In this document: one piece after another, positions 54,151 to 62,788 of the stretch
Numbering within the stretch: position 1 is the stretch's first letter
How the letters are laid out: each line of letters opens with the position of its first letter
Source of the DNA: an uncultured Aquimarina sp.
GTDB lineage: Bacteria > Bacteroidota > Bacteroidia > Flavobacteriales > Flavobacteriaceae
Assembly: GCA_947498935.1 (NCBI GenBank)
Contig: CANMMM010000011.1
Span: 1 to 64,000 of the forward strand
Direction of reading: 5' to 3'
DNA length: 64,000 nucleotides
Position numbers and translations under genes: made by a program
Notes under the pieces: generated by a model
Database searches by the model: none
Told to the model about the DNA's origin: nothing
What the model saw: the letters and a program-made list of their open reading frames with translations, nothing else

Positions 54151-54795
54151 CTACTTCCTAAATCTTTTGAGAATGGTTTTTCTATTATTGGGTGTAATCA
54201 TTGGATCATTCAATGCTTTTTTGACTAATTGGGGATCGACGGCTGTACCAAATAATAAATCATTCATTTCTGTAATGGAAATACCATCTTTATAAGGGGG
54301 TACTGGGGTCAGTACATCGCCTTTTTGTACACTACCAGGGGTAAGCACCCTGACATATACTCCCGAAAGACGGGATGTGATGAATTGCTGTAGGATGGAT
54401 TGCGACTGGAAACGAATCCCTAGTTTATAACAGGGCTGTCTGGGCTGCGTGATCTGTATGGTGGCGGTACCGAGTGTATAAATGGCTCCGATGATCATGG
54501 CGGTTTCTGATAATCCTGAGAGAGTGAGGTTTTCTCCGAACATACCTAGCTGCCAGTCTAGTGATGGATATTTTTCTTTCCAATATGCATAGTGTTCTGC
54601 TGCGTATAGATAGCAGGCTTTGTCTACACCTCCGTGTACTGCTCTATCCATTACGTGATCGCCTTGTACGTCTTCTGCTCCTAAATAAATAGGGGTGTCT
54701 ACTGGATATTTGTAGATACCGGTTTGTACTTCTTTTCCTTTCCAGATGATGGTTTTGGGTTGTCCGATATTGGTAGAGATTACTGTGATCGCCAT
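54151..54795 (-). CDS. MOSC-domain protein (YiiM-like)
   Basis: The protein has 214 residues. It contains the MOSC pattern: a beta-barrel start ITVISTNIGQPKTI, GDHVMDRAVHGGVDKACYLYA (about 45-65), MFGENLTLSGL (about 85-95), and the conserved cysteine in TQPRQPCYKLG (about 127). Such proteins act with molybdenum cofactor sulphur; in YiiM-type members the protein reduces N-hydroxylated compounds. The neighbour truA is 37 bp upstream on the same strand, so the two are probably co-transcribed. Element A7 follows. Confidence 0.88.
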   Translation of the reverse strand: MAITVISTNIGQPKTIIWKGKEVQTGIYKYPVDTPIYLGAEDVQGDHVMDRAVHGGVDKACYLYAAEHYAYWKEKYPSLDWQLGMFGENLTLSGLSETAMIIGAIYTLGTATIQITQPRQPCYKLGIRFQSQSILQQFITSRLSGVYVRVLTPGSVQKGDVLTPVPPYKDGISITEMNDLLFGTAVDPQLVKKALNDPMITPNNRKTILKRFRK

Positions 54796-54832
54796 AGTAG
54801 AATGCTTACTGAATATGTGTGTGATATACTAG

Positions 54833-55633
54833 TTATACTTGGGTGTCTTCTAATAGTGTTACTGTGTTAAGGATGAGACCTGATCCGGGAACGATGTGTT
54901 CTAATTTTATTGGAGGGGCACTGGGGTCTAAGGTTTGTTTTATAAAATCAATGGTTATTTCTCCTTTTCCTAGGTCTAATAGTGCGCCCATCATAAGGCG
55001 TATTTGATTGCGTTTGAACCCTTGTCCTCTAACGCGAAGCATATAACTTTTTGGAGGAAAGAAATTGGCGGTATATAGGGTATTTTCTACAATTTCGCAG
55101 CTTATGATTTCTCCTTCTACTACGGTATGTGCATTGGGGCGATGGCAATAGGATCTAAAGTTATGCTTGCCCTGAAATAATCGGGCTGCTTGCTGCATGA
55201 GGGCTATGTCTAAATCGCCTATGTAATTATACATAAATGGGGCGCTAAATGGATGAAATTTAGCGCCAAAACTAAATAGATAGATGTATTCTTTGATTTT
55301 GGGATGTTGAATGATATTAAAATTGGCATCGGTTTCTTGTATGTGCAAGGCTCTAATGTCCTGTGGTAAATTTTTATTGAGTAATTCAAAAAAAGCGGTT
55401 AGTTCTAATGGGGTGTGATCTACAAATAACTCTATATAGGCTTGATTGGCTGATACTTTGGCATCGGTTCTACCTGCGGCTAGGATTTTGAATTCTTTGG
55501 AGTCTAATACATAGGCGATGGTTCTTTCGACCATGCGCTGTAGGGTATTAACTGTGGGCTGCTTTTGCCATCCGTGATACCTAAACCCTAGATACTGGAT
55601 TTGGAGAAGGTAATAGAATCTTTTTCGAAACAT
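54833..55633 (-). CDS. truA: tRNA pseudouridine synthase A family
   Basis: The protein has 266 residues. The catalytic aspartate is in AAGRTDAKVSA (about 52-62). Other family features are QIQYLGFRYHGWQKQP at the start, HNFRSYCHRP (about 157-166), and RGQGFKRNQIRLMMGALLDLG near the C-terminus. TruA converts U38-40 of tRNAs to pseudouridine. Flavobacteria can carry two TruA-like proteins and this one has some divergent residues (the usual GRTDxGVHA reads GRTDAKVSA), so it may be the second copy with a modified target. Confidence 0.88.
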   Translation of the reverse strand: MFRKRFYYLLQIQYLGFRYHGWQKQPTVNTLQRMVERTIAYVLDSKEFKILAAGRTDAKVSANQAYIELFVDHTPLELTAFFELLNKNLPQDIRALHIQETDANFNIIQHPKIKEYIYLFSFGAKFHPFSAPFMYNYIGDLDIALMQQAARLFQGKHNFRSYCHRPNAHTVVEGEIISCEIVENTLYTANFFPPKSYMLRVRGQGFKRNQIRLMMGALLDLGKGEITIDFIKQTLDPSAPPIKLEHIVPGSGLILNTVTLLEDTQV

Positions 55634-55736
55634 ATGCGCTGTATAATATTATTCGAATATAGATAATTTATGCATTTCATCGATGATTATACGATTTTTA
55701 ATGCGGTAATTCTATTAGTTACTATTGATAAATTAG

Positions 55737-55744
55737 TATATTTG
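55737..55744 (+). promoter_or_regulatory. Candidate -7 box (TATATTTG)
   Basis: Exact TAnnTTTG match 42 nt upstream of the LysM-protein start at 55787. No -33 element stands out. Confidence 0.45.
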
Positions 55745-55786
55745 AGTGTAATCTAATTTAATAATACTAAATAAATCAACGTAGTT

Positions 55787-56164
55787 ATGGTAAAAGCTAA
55801 ATACCAAGATGTATTGGACTTAGGTCAGACATTGAATATCCAAAATGGAGATGTAACTGAAGATAATGGGGTACTGAAGGTAAAAGGTACTGCGGGTACT
55901 CAGTATGAAAAAAATCAACTTTGGGATAAGATTAAAGAAATTGGAGGAGAGTCTCCTGGTGATATTGTAGCTGACATCGATGTTGCTGATACTTCTGTAT
56001 ACCACAGACATATCGTAAAAAGCGGAGAGTCATTGAGCAAAATAGCGAAACACTATTTTAAAGACCCTATGAAATACAAAGAAATTTTTGAAGCCAACAC
56101 ACATATATTAAAAAACCCTGATGTAATTCATCCAGATCAGGAATTGATTATTCCGAATCTGTAA
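55787..56164 (+). CDS. BON-like plus LysM-domain protein (YgaU/Kbp-like)
   Basis: The protein has 125 residues and no signal peptide, so it is cytoplasmic or exported by an unknown route. Residues 1-60 resemble a small BON-like domain (QDVLDLGQTLNIQNGDVTED, VLKVKGTAGTQYEKN). Residues about 72-125 form a LysM module (HIVKSGESLSKIAKHYFKDP, then NPDVIHPDQELIIP). In E. coli a similar two-domain protein binds potassium ions. It is a single-gene unit with two downstream hairpins. Confidence 0.83.
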   Translation: MVKAKYQDVLDLGQTLNIQNGDVTEDNGVLKVKGTAGTQYEKNQLWDKIKEIGGESPGDIVADIDVADTSVYHRHIVKSGESLSKIAKHYFKDPMKYKEIFEANTHILKNPDVIHPDQELIIPNL

Positions 56165-56171
56165 CAGACCT

Positions 56172-56199
56172 TGATGAAGTGGTTTGCATCACTTCATTA
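56172..56199 (+). repeat. Minimal hairpin resembling fused family B termini
   Basis: TTGATGAAGTGGTTTGCATCACTTCATT has stem ATGAAGTG/CACTTCAT. The halves match family B terminal sequences (GAAGTGGTTT and ATCACTTC), so it could be an extreme deletion form. It lies just after the LysM gene and may help termination. Confidence 0.4.
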
Positions 56200-56210
56200 T
56201 TATATCACAC

Positions 56211-56242
56211 AAACCTGCTTTTTCTAAAGGCAGGTTTTTTTT
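56211..56242 (+). terminator. Intrinsic terminator after the LysM-protein gene
   Basis: AAACCTGC and GCAGGTTT form an 8-bp stem around an 11-nt loop, followed by a T8 run. Confidence 0.88.
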
Positions 56243-56279
56243 ATTTCTTTTTTCTTCCTAATCCTACTTTGTTTTCTTA

Positions 56280-56370
56280 GGGCGTTACCGCAAGGGTCGG
56301 GCTTTCCGCTACAATTCCTCGCTACTCCTATGGTCGTAGCTGTGGGATTTTCACTGCAATCCCTAACGCA
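56280..56370 (+). repeat. Family A hairpin element, copy A8 (second subtype)
   Basis: It begins GGGCGTTACC and ends CCCTAACGC, with an AATTCCTCGCTA ... TAGCTGTGGGATT centre. It lies 115 bp past the LysM gene stop on the same strand, beyond the terminator. Confidence 0.85.
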
Positions 56371-56444
56371 AATAAATACTGCTCGCTAAGATGACAAAGT
56401 AGTACTAAAAAATTCAATAACCTACTGCGTATGAATCATTACCT

Positions 56445-56605
56445 GAAGTTGTTTAGACTTTTTTGATTTCAGCGAAAATCGAAGATTTTGTGATCAAATA
56501 CAGTGATTTTTTAGTTGCATAGCAGCGCTACGGAACTCAAAAATTGCAAAATTTGAGTACAAAAGATCGTTTTTATAGCAAATTGAAAAAAGTTTAAATC
56601 ACTTC
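56445..56605 (-). repeat. Family B 161-bp palindromic element, copy B11 (reversed)
   Basis: Full length (161 bp) and in reversed orientation relative to B1: GATTTCAGCGAAAATCG on the left and GATCGTTTTTATAGC on the right. The core reads TTGCATAGCAGCGCTACGGAAC. Terminal pairs read GAAGTTGTTTAGAC and GTTTAAATCACTTC. It lies 75 bp after element A8. Confidence 0.9.
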
Positions 56606-56673
56606 TGTTATAAAAAGCTACTATGCTGGTGTCTTTTTGGGAATTTTCAGTAAACAGATAGGTACGTGTAACT

Positions 56674-56692
56674 GTAAAATATGTAATTTTAC
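56674..56692. promoter_or_regulatory. Inverted repeat GTAAAAT-N5-ATTTTAC upstream of a secreted protein gene
   Basis: The same half-sites and spacing as the site at 31448-31466. The outer flanks (ACGTGTAA and TTTTCACGT) are also roughly symmetric. It is 39 bp before the ATG at 56732. Confidence 0.45.
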
Positions 56693-56731
56693 GGTTTTCA
56701 CGTAATAAACCTATTTACAACTACCGAACCG

Positions 56732-57094
56732 ATGAGATTTTATTTATTTTTACTAGTATTTATACTGTGTATTTCCCAAGGTTTTACACAAAAAAAAACG
56801 GCTATTCATGTAATTTTTGAGTCTAATAAAGAAATTGTGCTGAATAATGGGTCACATTTCAGGATTATCAAAGACACTCCTTTTTATGCAGTCATGGATA
56901 CTTCTATTGCATTAAAACAGATGATTCATGAGCAACAATACCGATTGAACCGTGTGCTACTGTTAGAAAATAAAGAAGGGGGACAACAATTACTAATAGA
57001 ATGGATTGATGGTAAACAATTATATTACCAATTAAAAAATAAACCTATTGCCCAAAAAGGAAATGATTCGATTTCGGGTGAAGGATATGATTAA
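56732..57094 (+). CDS. Small secreted hypothetical protein
   Basis: The protein has 120 residues with a signal peptide (LFLLVFILCISQGFTQ). The mature part is short and beta-rich (AIHVIFESNKEIVLNNGSHFRII) and ends in an acidic SGEGYD tail. No family is recognised. It is convergent with cmk, 37 bp away, and carries the dyad site at 56674 upstream. Confidence 0.68.
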   Translation: MRFYLFLLVFILCISQGFTQKKTAIHVIFESNKEIVLNNGSHFRIIKDTPFYAVMDTSIALKQMIHEQQYRLNRVLLLENKEGGQQLLIEWIDGKQLYYQLKNKPIAQKGNDSISGEGYD

Positions 57095-57131
57095 TAAGCT
57101 AATTACTACCCCTAATTTTTGCTACATAGCA

Positions 57132-57848
57132 CTATCCAGTACAACTGCTAGTGCTATTATTTTGTATCGCTGTTTTGGTAAGTGCTAGAATTTGCTGAAA
57201 CTGTTCTTCTAGCGTAAGATTCGAATTATCGATCGTAACAGCGCCTGCTGCTTTGCGCAGTGGAGAATCCTTACGCGTACTATCTATATGATCTCTATTG
57301 ACTACATTTTTTAATACATCTTCATAGGTGACCTCTTCTCCTCTATCTACTAATTCTTTATACCTACGCTCTGCCCTATCCTTGGCAGTGGCTGTCATAA
57401 ACAATTTGAGTGCTGCATCTGGAAAAACTACGGTTCCTATATCTCTTCCATCCATAACGATTCCTTTTTCCTTGCCCATCAACTGCTGCTGTTCTACTAA
57501 TTTCTTGCGTACTTCAGACACGGATGCTACTACACTAACCAATCTAGATACATCTAAGGTTCTAACGGATCGCTCTACATTTACATCATTAAGCACTACT
57601 TCTGCCAATCCTGTTACGGTACTTACTTCGAATCGTATGTTAATATTAGGTAAGTTTTGGATCAAAGCGTCCTGATCAAAATGCTCTTGACTAATATATC
57701 CGTGTTGCATGGCGTATAATGTTACGGAACGATACATGGCTCCTGTATCTACATATATATATCCTAATTCTTTGGCTAGTTGTCTTGCTACTGTGCTTTT
57801 TCCAGTAGAGGAATATCCGTCTATCGCTATTATTATTTTTTCTAACAC
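57132..57848 (-). CDS. cmk: (d)CMP kinase
   Basis: The protein has 238 residues. It phosphorylates CMP and dCMP with ATP. Walker A is GYSSTGKST (about 11-19); VDTGAMYRSVTLYA (about 33-46), MDGRDIGTVVFPDA (about 131-144) and the lid arginines in DRAERRYKEL are all present. It is 6 bp downstream of porQ on the same strand. Confidence 0.95.
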   Translation of the reverse strand: MLEKIIIAIDGYSSTGKSTVARQLAKELGYIYVDTGAMYRSVTLYAMQHGYISQEHFDQDALIQNLPNINIRFEVSTVTGLAEVVLNDVNVERSVRTLDVSRLVSVVASVSEVRKKLVEQQQLMGKEKGIVMDGRDIGTVVFPDAALKLFMTATAKDRAERRYKELVDRGEEVTYEDVLKNVVNRDHIDSTRKDSPLRKAAGAVTIDNSNLTLEEQFQQILALTKTAIQNNSTSSCTG

Positions 57849-57854
57849 TTTATC

Positions 57855-58874
57855 TTATTGAAGATTTACATTAACACCAAATGTACTTGTAGCTGCCGCT
57901 GCATTGTAACGTACGTATGAATAGGCGAATCTAAATTTACCTATTTTTACTGAGAGTCCTCCGCTTAATCCTGCAAAGGCACGCTGATCTACGATTCTCA
58001 ACTCCTCGGACCTCCTAAAATTATAGCCTAACCTAATCGTAAAACCTCCTTCTGGAAAGAACTCTGTTCCTAGGACTACATGCCTAAATATGTTATTGAT
58101 GAAACTAGGGTCGTCTTTAGTAACATTGCCTTCTAGATCTGTTATATCTCGGGATGGATTGCTAAAGGCTACATCCCATATGTGTAAGTTTTCTAATGTA
58201 AGGTTCCAACGTATGGGTACATTACTCAATGTGTTAGCGATTCCAAAATCTACAGCAAAAGGCAAATCTTCTCTCACGCCTGCATAAGTAGTAAATTGAG
58301 TTCCTATATTACGAAGGGAAAGCCCTATATCTAATTTTTTATCGGGATGATGGTAGAGTACTCCTAGATCTAACGCTCCTCCAATGGAGCTAAATTCTTC
58401 TAATCTAGAGGAAATTACTTTTGCATTAGCTCCTACATGTACATTGGAATTGGGTATGGTATACGCATGTCCAATAGACAAAGCGACTTCTCCTGCACTA
58501 AAATCTCCTGTAGGATTTGCAAACTCATCGAATCCATCAAACGTACCATAATTAATGTACGTAACACCGATATGAAATATTCTTCTTTTGGAGCCTAACT
58601 GACTGGCATATGAAACGGATCCATAATTAACATCTGAAATATAGTTTACATAATTCACTGCTAATTGATTGTGCATTTCACGATTTAAAGTTGCTGGATT
58701 AAGTAGTACCGAGGTAGGATCCATCGAGTAGCCTGTAACGTGTTTCCCTCCTAATGCAGCTTGTCTGGGAGATGAGACTAAGTTTAAAAACTGATAGGTA
58801 TATCTACCTCCTATTTGGGCATGAGATATAGTGGTACATAAACCAAAAATTAAAAAAATGTATCTAAGCATCAT
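57855..58874 (-). CDS. porQ: Type IX secretion system protein PorQ
   Basis: The ATG at 58874 is used; the frame opens with TTG three codons upstream. The protein has 339 residues and a signal peptide (MMLRYIFLIFGLCTTISHAQ). It is an outer-membrane barrel protein of the PorP/PorQ-like class, with GGRYTYQFLNLVSSPRQAALGG and SMDPTSVLLNPATL near the start. It would be a component of the T9SS that exports the sorting-tail proteins in this window. It is coupled to cmk, an arrangement I recall for PorQ. Confidence 0.86.
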   Translation of the reverse strand: MMLRYIFLIFGLCTTISHAQIGGRYTYQFLNLVSSPRQAALGGKHVTGYSMDPTSVLLNPATLNREMHNQLAVNYVNYISDVNYGSVSYASQLGSKRRIFHIGVTYINYGTFDGFDEFANPTGDFSAGEVALSIGHAYTIPNSNVHVGANAKVISSRLEEFSSIGGALDLGVLYHHPDKKLDIGLSLRNIGTQFTTYAGVREDLPFAVDFGIANTLSNVPIRWNLTLENLHIWDVAFSNPSRDITDLEGNVTKDDPSFINNIFRHVVLGTEFFPEGGFTIRLGYNFRRSEELRIVDQRAFAGLSGGLSVKIGKFRFAYSYVRYNAAAATSTFGVNVNLQ

Positions 58875-58880
58875 TACAAG

Positions 58881-58888
58881 CAAAAATA
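58881..58888 (-). promoter_or_regulatory. Candidate -7 box (TATTTTTG) for porQ
   Basis: On the minus strand this matches TAnnTTTG and lies six bases before the ATG. The lon terminator lies just upstream, so an independent promoter is needed here. Confidence 0.45.
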
Positions 58889-58944
58889 AAGTAAACTATC
58901 TGGAAAACGATCGTAAGCATTAAAAATTTTATCATCCTGCGCTA

Positions 58945-58987
58945 AAAACACAAAAGTGAGTCTTTCTGAACATAGACTCACTTTTGG
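58945..58987 (-). terminator. Intrinsic terminator after lon
   Basis: CAAAAGTGAGTCT and AGACTCACTTTTG form a 13-bp stem around a 10-nt loop; on the minus strand it runs into TGTTTTT. Confidence 0.88.
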
Positions 58988-58998
58988 TGGATGAAAAT

Positions 58999-61449
58999 TT
59001 ATAATTTTTTGGCTTTCTTTACCTTGGTATTGGTCAGTGCGATGGATAGCACATCTTCCATTTCCTTTACATAATGGAATGTTAATCCTTTTAGATATTC
59101 TGGATTGATCTCGTCGATATCTCGCTTATTATCTTCGCATAACAAAATTTCTTTGATATGTGCTCTTTTGGCTGCAAGGATTTTTTCTTTGATACCTCCT
59201 ACTGGCAATACCTTACCTCTAAGTGTGATTTCTCCAGTCATCGCTATACTTTTCTTTACTTTTTTCTGTGTAAATAAAGATACTAGCGATGTAAGCATAG
59301 TGATTCCTGCACTAGGTCCATCTTTAGGTGTGGCTCCTTCAGGAACGTGTATGTGTACATTATACTTATCGAATATCTCATTGTCTATTCCTAGGGTATC
59401 TGCATTGGCTTTGATATACTCCATGGCTATGGTAGCTGATTCTTTCATCACCTTCCCTAAGTTTCCTGTAATGGTAAGTGCTCCTTTACCTTTGGATAAA
59501 ATAGATTCTATAAACAGGATGTCTCCTCCTACTCGCGTCCATGCTAATCCTGTTACAACTCCTGCTACATCATTATTTTCGTATTTATCACGTTCTAACT
59601 TAGGAATACCGAGTACTTCTACAATATCATCATTGGTTACTTTGATATTATACGTTTCTTCCATTGCTATATTTTTAGCCGCAAAGCGTACCATTTTTGC
59701 AATTTGTTTTTCTAGCCCTCTTACGCCTGATTCGCGAGTATATCCTTCTACAATTTTTTCTAATTGTGGTTTCCCTATTTTTAGATGCGACTTATCAAGC
59801 CCATGCTCTACCAATTGCTTGGGTAATAAATGATGCTTCGCGATCTCTACTTTTTCTTCGATCGTATACCCTGTTACATCTATAATTTCCATACGATCTC
59901 GTAATGCTGGCTGAATGGTATTTAGACTATTAGAAGTAGCGATAAACATCACCTTAGAAAGGTCAAAACCTACTTCTAAGAAATTATCATAGAACTCTGA
60001 GTTTTGTTCTGGATCTAATACTTCTAATAAGGCTGATGACGGATCTCCTTGGTGTCCTGAAGATAGTTTATCGATCTCATCTAATACGAATACTGGATTG
60101 CTAGTTCCTGCCTTTTTAAGGCTTTGTATGATTCTACCAGGCATTGCTCCAATATAAGTTTTTCTATGCCCTCTTATTTCTGCTTCGTCTCTAAGTCCTC
60201 CTAATGAGATTCGTACATATTCTCTGCCCAATGCTTCTGCGACTGATTTTCCTAAAGATGTTTTTCCTACACCAGGGGGGCCATACAGACATAGTATCGG
60301 GGATTTCATATCATTTCGTAATTTGAGTACTGCTAGGTATTCTATGATACGTCTTTTTACATCATCTAGTCCATAATGATCTCTATCTAATACTTTTTTG
60401 GCTTGCTTGAGATCAAATTTATCTTTGCTAAACTCATCCCATGGGAGATCTAAAAAGAGGTCTAAATAATTTCTTTGGATCGAATATTCGGCTACTTGCG
60501 GATTCATACGACGCATTTTGGCCAATTCTTTATCAAAATGTTTCTGTATCTCTTTATTCCATTTTTTTTCTTTGCTGCGTTGTTGCATTTCTTCTAACTC
60601 ATCTTCATGAGAAACACCACCAAGTTCTTCTTGGATCGTTTTCATTTGTTGATGTAAGAAATATTCTCGCTGCTGCTGGCTCATATCGTGCTGTACCCTA
60701 TTCTGGATATCGTTTCGAAGTTCTAACTTCTGAAACTCTAAATTCATGTATTTTAAGGCGGCTAACGCACGTTCTTTGATGGAATCTATTTCTAGTACTT
60801 TTTGTTTTTCTTCTACGGATAGATTCAAATTAGAAGAAACAAAATTGATTAAGAAGGAATTACTTTCGATATTTTTTATCGCAAAAGAAGCTTCTGATGG
60901 GATATTAGGACTTTCTTTTATGATTTCTAATGCAAGGTCTTTTATAGAATCTATAATAGTAGAAAACTCTTGATTTTCTGGTGCTGGTTTTATTTCTACA
61001 GCTTCAGATATCTTCGCTTTGATATAAGGGGTTTCCTCTATTATTTCATCAATCTTAAAGCGCTTTTTCCCTTGTAATATAACAGTAGTATTCCCATCTG
61101 GCATTTTCAAAACTCTTAGAATTCTTGCCACTACTCCTACTTTATTGATATCTTTAGAGGTAGGATTTTCTATTTCTTCCTCTTTTTGAGATACTACTCC
61201 AATCGTTTTACTACCATTGTTGGCTTCATTCAGTAATTTAATAGACTTATCACGTCCTGCTGTAATTGGTATAACTACTCCTGGGAATAACACTGTATTT
61301 CTAAGGGGTAATATGGGTAATATCTCTGGTAAGCTCTCTTTATCTATTTCCTCTTCATCTTCTGGGGTCATTAAGGGAATCAATTCTGCGTCTTCATTGA
61401 TTTCCTGAAATGACAAACTGTCAAGTGTTCCTAATTTAGATTTTGTCAT
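58999..61449 (-). CDS. lon: ATP-dependent protease La
   Basis: The protein has 816 residues. The N-terminal substrate domain begins around residue 44 ([14 protein letters not shown]). The AAA+ domain has Walker [10 protein letters not shown] (390-398) and [11 protein letters not shown]. The protease domain has the catalytic Ser713 ([11 protein letters not shown]) and Lys754 ([10 protein letters not shown]). It is soluble and degrades misfolded and regulatory proteins. An acidic N-terminal extension ([10 protein letters not shown]) precedes the core. It forms its own transcript, ending at the terminator at 58945. Confidence 0.97.
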   Translation of the reverse strand: MTKSKLGTLDSLSFQEINEDAELIPLMTPEDEEEIDKESLPEILPILPLRNTVLFPGVVIPITAGRDKSIKLLNEANNGSKTIGVVSQKEEEIENPTSKDINKVGVVARILRVLKMPDGNTTVILQGKKRFKIDEIIEETPYIKAKISEAVEIKPAPENQEFSTIIDSIKDLALEIIKESPNIPSEASFAIKNIESNSFLINFVSSNLNLSVEEKQKVLEIDSIKERALAALKYMNLEFQKLELRNDIQNRVQHDMSQQQREYFLHQQMKTIQEELGGVSHEDELEEMQQRSKEKKWNKEIQKHFDKELAKMRRMNPQVAEYSIQRNYLDLFLDLPWDEFSKDKFDLKQAKKVLDRDHYGLDDVKRRIIEYLAVLKLRNDMKSPILCLYGPPGVGKTSLGKSVAEALGREYVRISLGGLRDEAEIRGHRKTYIGAMPGRIIQSLKKAGTSNPVFVLDEIDKLSSGHQGDPSSALLEVLDPEQNSEFYDNFLEVGFDLSKVMFIATSNSLNTIQPALRDRMEIIDVTGYTIEEKVEIAKHHLLPKQLVEHGLDKSHLKIGKPQLEKIVEGYTRESGVRGLEKQIAKMVRFAAKNIAMEETYNIKVTNDDIVEVLGIPKLERDKYENNDVAGVVTGLAWTRVGGDILFIESILSKGKGALTITGNLGKVMKESATIAMEYIKANADTLGIDNEIFDKYNVHIHVPEGATPKDGPSAGITMLTSLVSLFTQKKVKKSIAMTGEITLRGKVLPVGGIKEKILAAKRAHIKEILLCEDNKRDIDEINPEYLKGLTFHYVKEMEDVLSIALTNTKVKKAKKL

Positions 61450-61617
61450 AAGTATATATCAAGGTCATTTTGTCATTAAAACAAAATTACATTTTTTAAA
61501 AATTAATGTAAATACAAAAAATCGTCTGTAAAACTTATAAGATAAGCTATTTATAACTGACTTCTTCATTACAGTCCAATTCTTATGCCATAAAACATAG
61601 AAAAAAAAATCTAAAAC

Positions 61618-61648
61618 TGTAACAAACGAAATATAATCCTATCTTATG
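61618..61648 (+). promoter_or_regulatory. Possible ECF-sigma promoter upstream of the sigma gene
   Basis: TGTAAC at 61618-61623 and CCTATCTTATG at about 61638-61648 have the spacing and loose pattern of autoregulated ECF promoters (GTAAC -35, CGTC-like -10). The match is only partial, so this is tentative. Confidence 0.3.
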
Positions 61649-61667
61649 TACAAAAGCCAGTGATTTT

Positions 61668-62216
61668 TTGACACCAACCAAATTACATACAGTACAGTTA
61701 ATAGAACAATGTCGTCTTTGTGATCAACAAGCGCAATTAGAAATTTATAATAGATATTATAAAGCTATGTTCAATACTGCCTTTAGAATCATTAAAGATA
61801 GTGCCGAAGCAGAGGATGTAATGCAAGATGCATTTTTAACGGCTTTTACAAAATTAGAAATGCTTGAAGACAATACTTTATTTGGCGGTTGGTTAAAAAA
61901 AATAGTCATTAATGCCAGTATCGCTGCAATTCGTAAAAAGCAAAAATTAAATGAAATTTCTTTAGATACTATGCCCTTTTCTGTTGTAGAAGAAGAGGAA
62001 GATATCGCACTTGATATCAAACAAGTAAAAATACAAACATTATTAACAACATTGCAACAACTAAAACAAAGTTACAGCACTGTATTGTCATTACACTTCA
62101 TAGAAGGGTATGACTACGAAGAGATTTGTGACATCCTAAGTATATCGTATGCTAACTGCCGTACATTGATTTCTAGAGCCAAAGAAAGTTTACGCAAAAA
62201 ATTAATTACAGTATGA
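61668..62216 (+). CDS. ECF-type RNA polymerase sigma factor
   Basis: The protein has 182 residues from a TTG start, the only reasonable start in frame. Sigma-70 region 2 spans about 20-90 (YNRYYKAMFNTAFRIIKDSAEAEDVMQDAF) and region 4 about 125-180 (LKQSYSTVLSLHFIEGYDYEEICDILSISYANCRTLISRAKESLRKKL). It is expected to direct transcription of its own operon and envelope genes. The next gene overlaps by four bases (ATGA) and encodes its likely anti-sigma partner. Confidence 0.92.
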   Translation: MTPTKLHTVQLIEQCRLCDQQAQLEIYNRYYKAMFNTAFRIIKDSAEAEDVMQDAFLTAFTKLEMLEDNTLFGGWLKKIVINASIAAIRKKQKLNEISLDTMPFSVVEEEEDIALDIKQVKIQTLLTTLQQLKQSYSTVLSLHFIEGYDYEEICDILSISYANCRTLISRAKESLRKKLITV

Positions 62217-62788
62217 AAAAACAAGACCCCATAGAACAGCTGTTTGCTTCTGTAAAAGAACAAGTGGATATTGTAACTCCTGCTGAAGACCATAAAATTC
62301 GTTTTTTAGAAAAATTACAACAACAACAAAAAGTGGTCTCTATTCCACAGCAAACGCAACAAAAAAAGTCATGGATACGCCCTCTTATGACTGCTGCCTC
62401 AATCCTTATTTTTTTAGGTACCATAGCAACTACATTTTTGCTAGCTGCTCCTAGAGAAAAAGCGGAATTAGCTAGCGTATCTCCGCAAATGAAAGAAACA
62501 CAGGAATTTTTTAACATTGCTATACAAACACAATTAGAAAAAATAAATGCGCACTCATCTCCTGCTACGACACAACTTATTGAAGATGCGATGCGACAGC
62601 TAACACGATTAGAGTTACATTACGAAATACTAAAAAAAGATCTCATCCATAGCAATCATGACGAACGAGTGATCAGTGCTATGATTCTCAATTTCCAGAA
62701 ACGCGCTTCGTTACTCGAAAACGTGTTACAACAAATACAAACTATCCACGCATTAAAAAAAGACACCTATGAACAAGATATATTATAA
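62213..62788 (+). CDS. Putative anti-sigma factor (single TM)
   Basis: The protein has 191 residues. A cytoplasmic N-terminal segment (about 1-55) is followed by one TM helix (LMTAASILIFLGTIATTFLLA, about 59-79) and a helical periplasmic part (QLTRLELHYEILKKDLIHS). This topology and its overlap with the sigma gene identify it as the likely membrane anti-sigma. No zinc-binding HxxxCxxC motif is seen, so it would be a non-ZAS type. It overlaps the next gene by 20 bp. Confidence 0.78.
   Translation: MKKQDPIEQLFASVKEQVDIVTPAEDHKIRFLEKLQQQQKVVSIPQQTQQKKSWIRPLMTAASILIFLGTIATTFLLAAPREKAELASVSPQMKETQEFFNIAIQTQLEKINAHSSPATTQLIEDAMRQLTRLELHYEILKKDLIHSNHDERVISAMILNFQKRASLLENVLQQIQTIHALKKDTYEQDIL

Noticed and set aside
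6067..56605. Target-site duplications around family B copies
   Set aside because: Flanks of B1, B2, B10 and B11 show no consistent direct repeat; only C1 has a 3-bp one, which could be chance.
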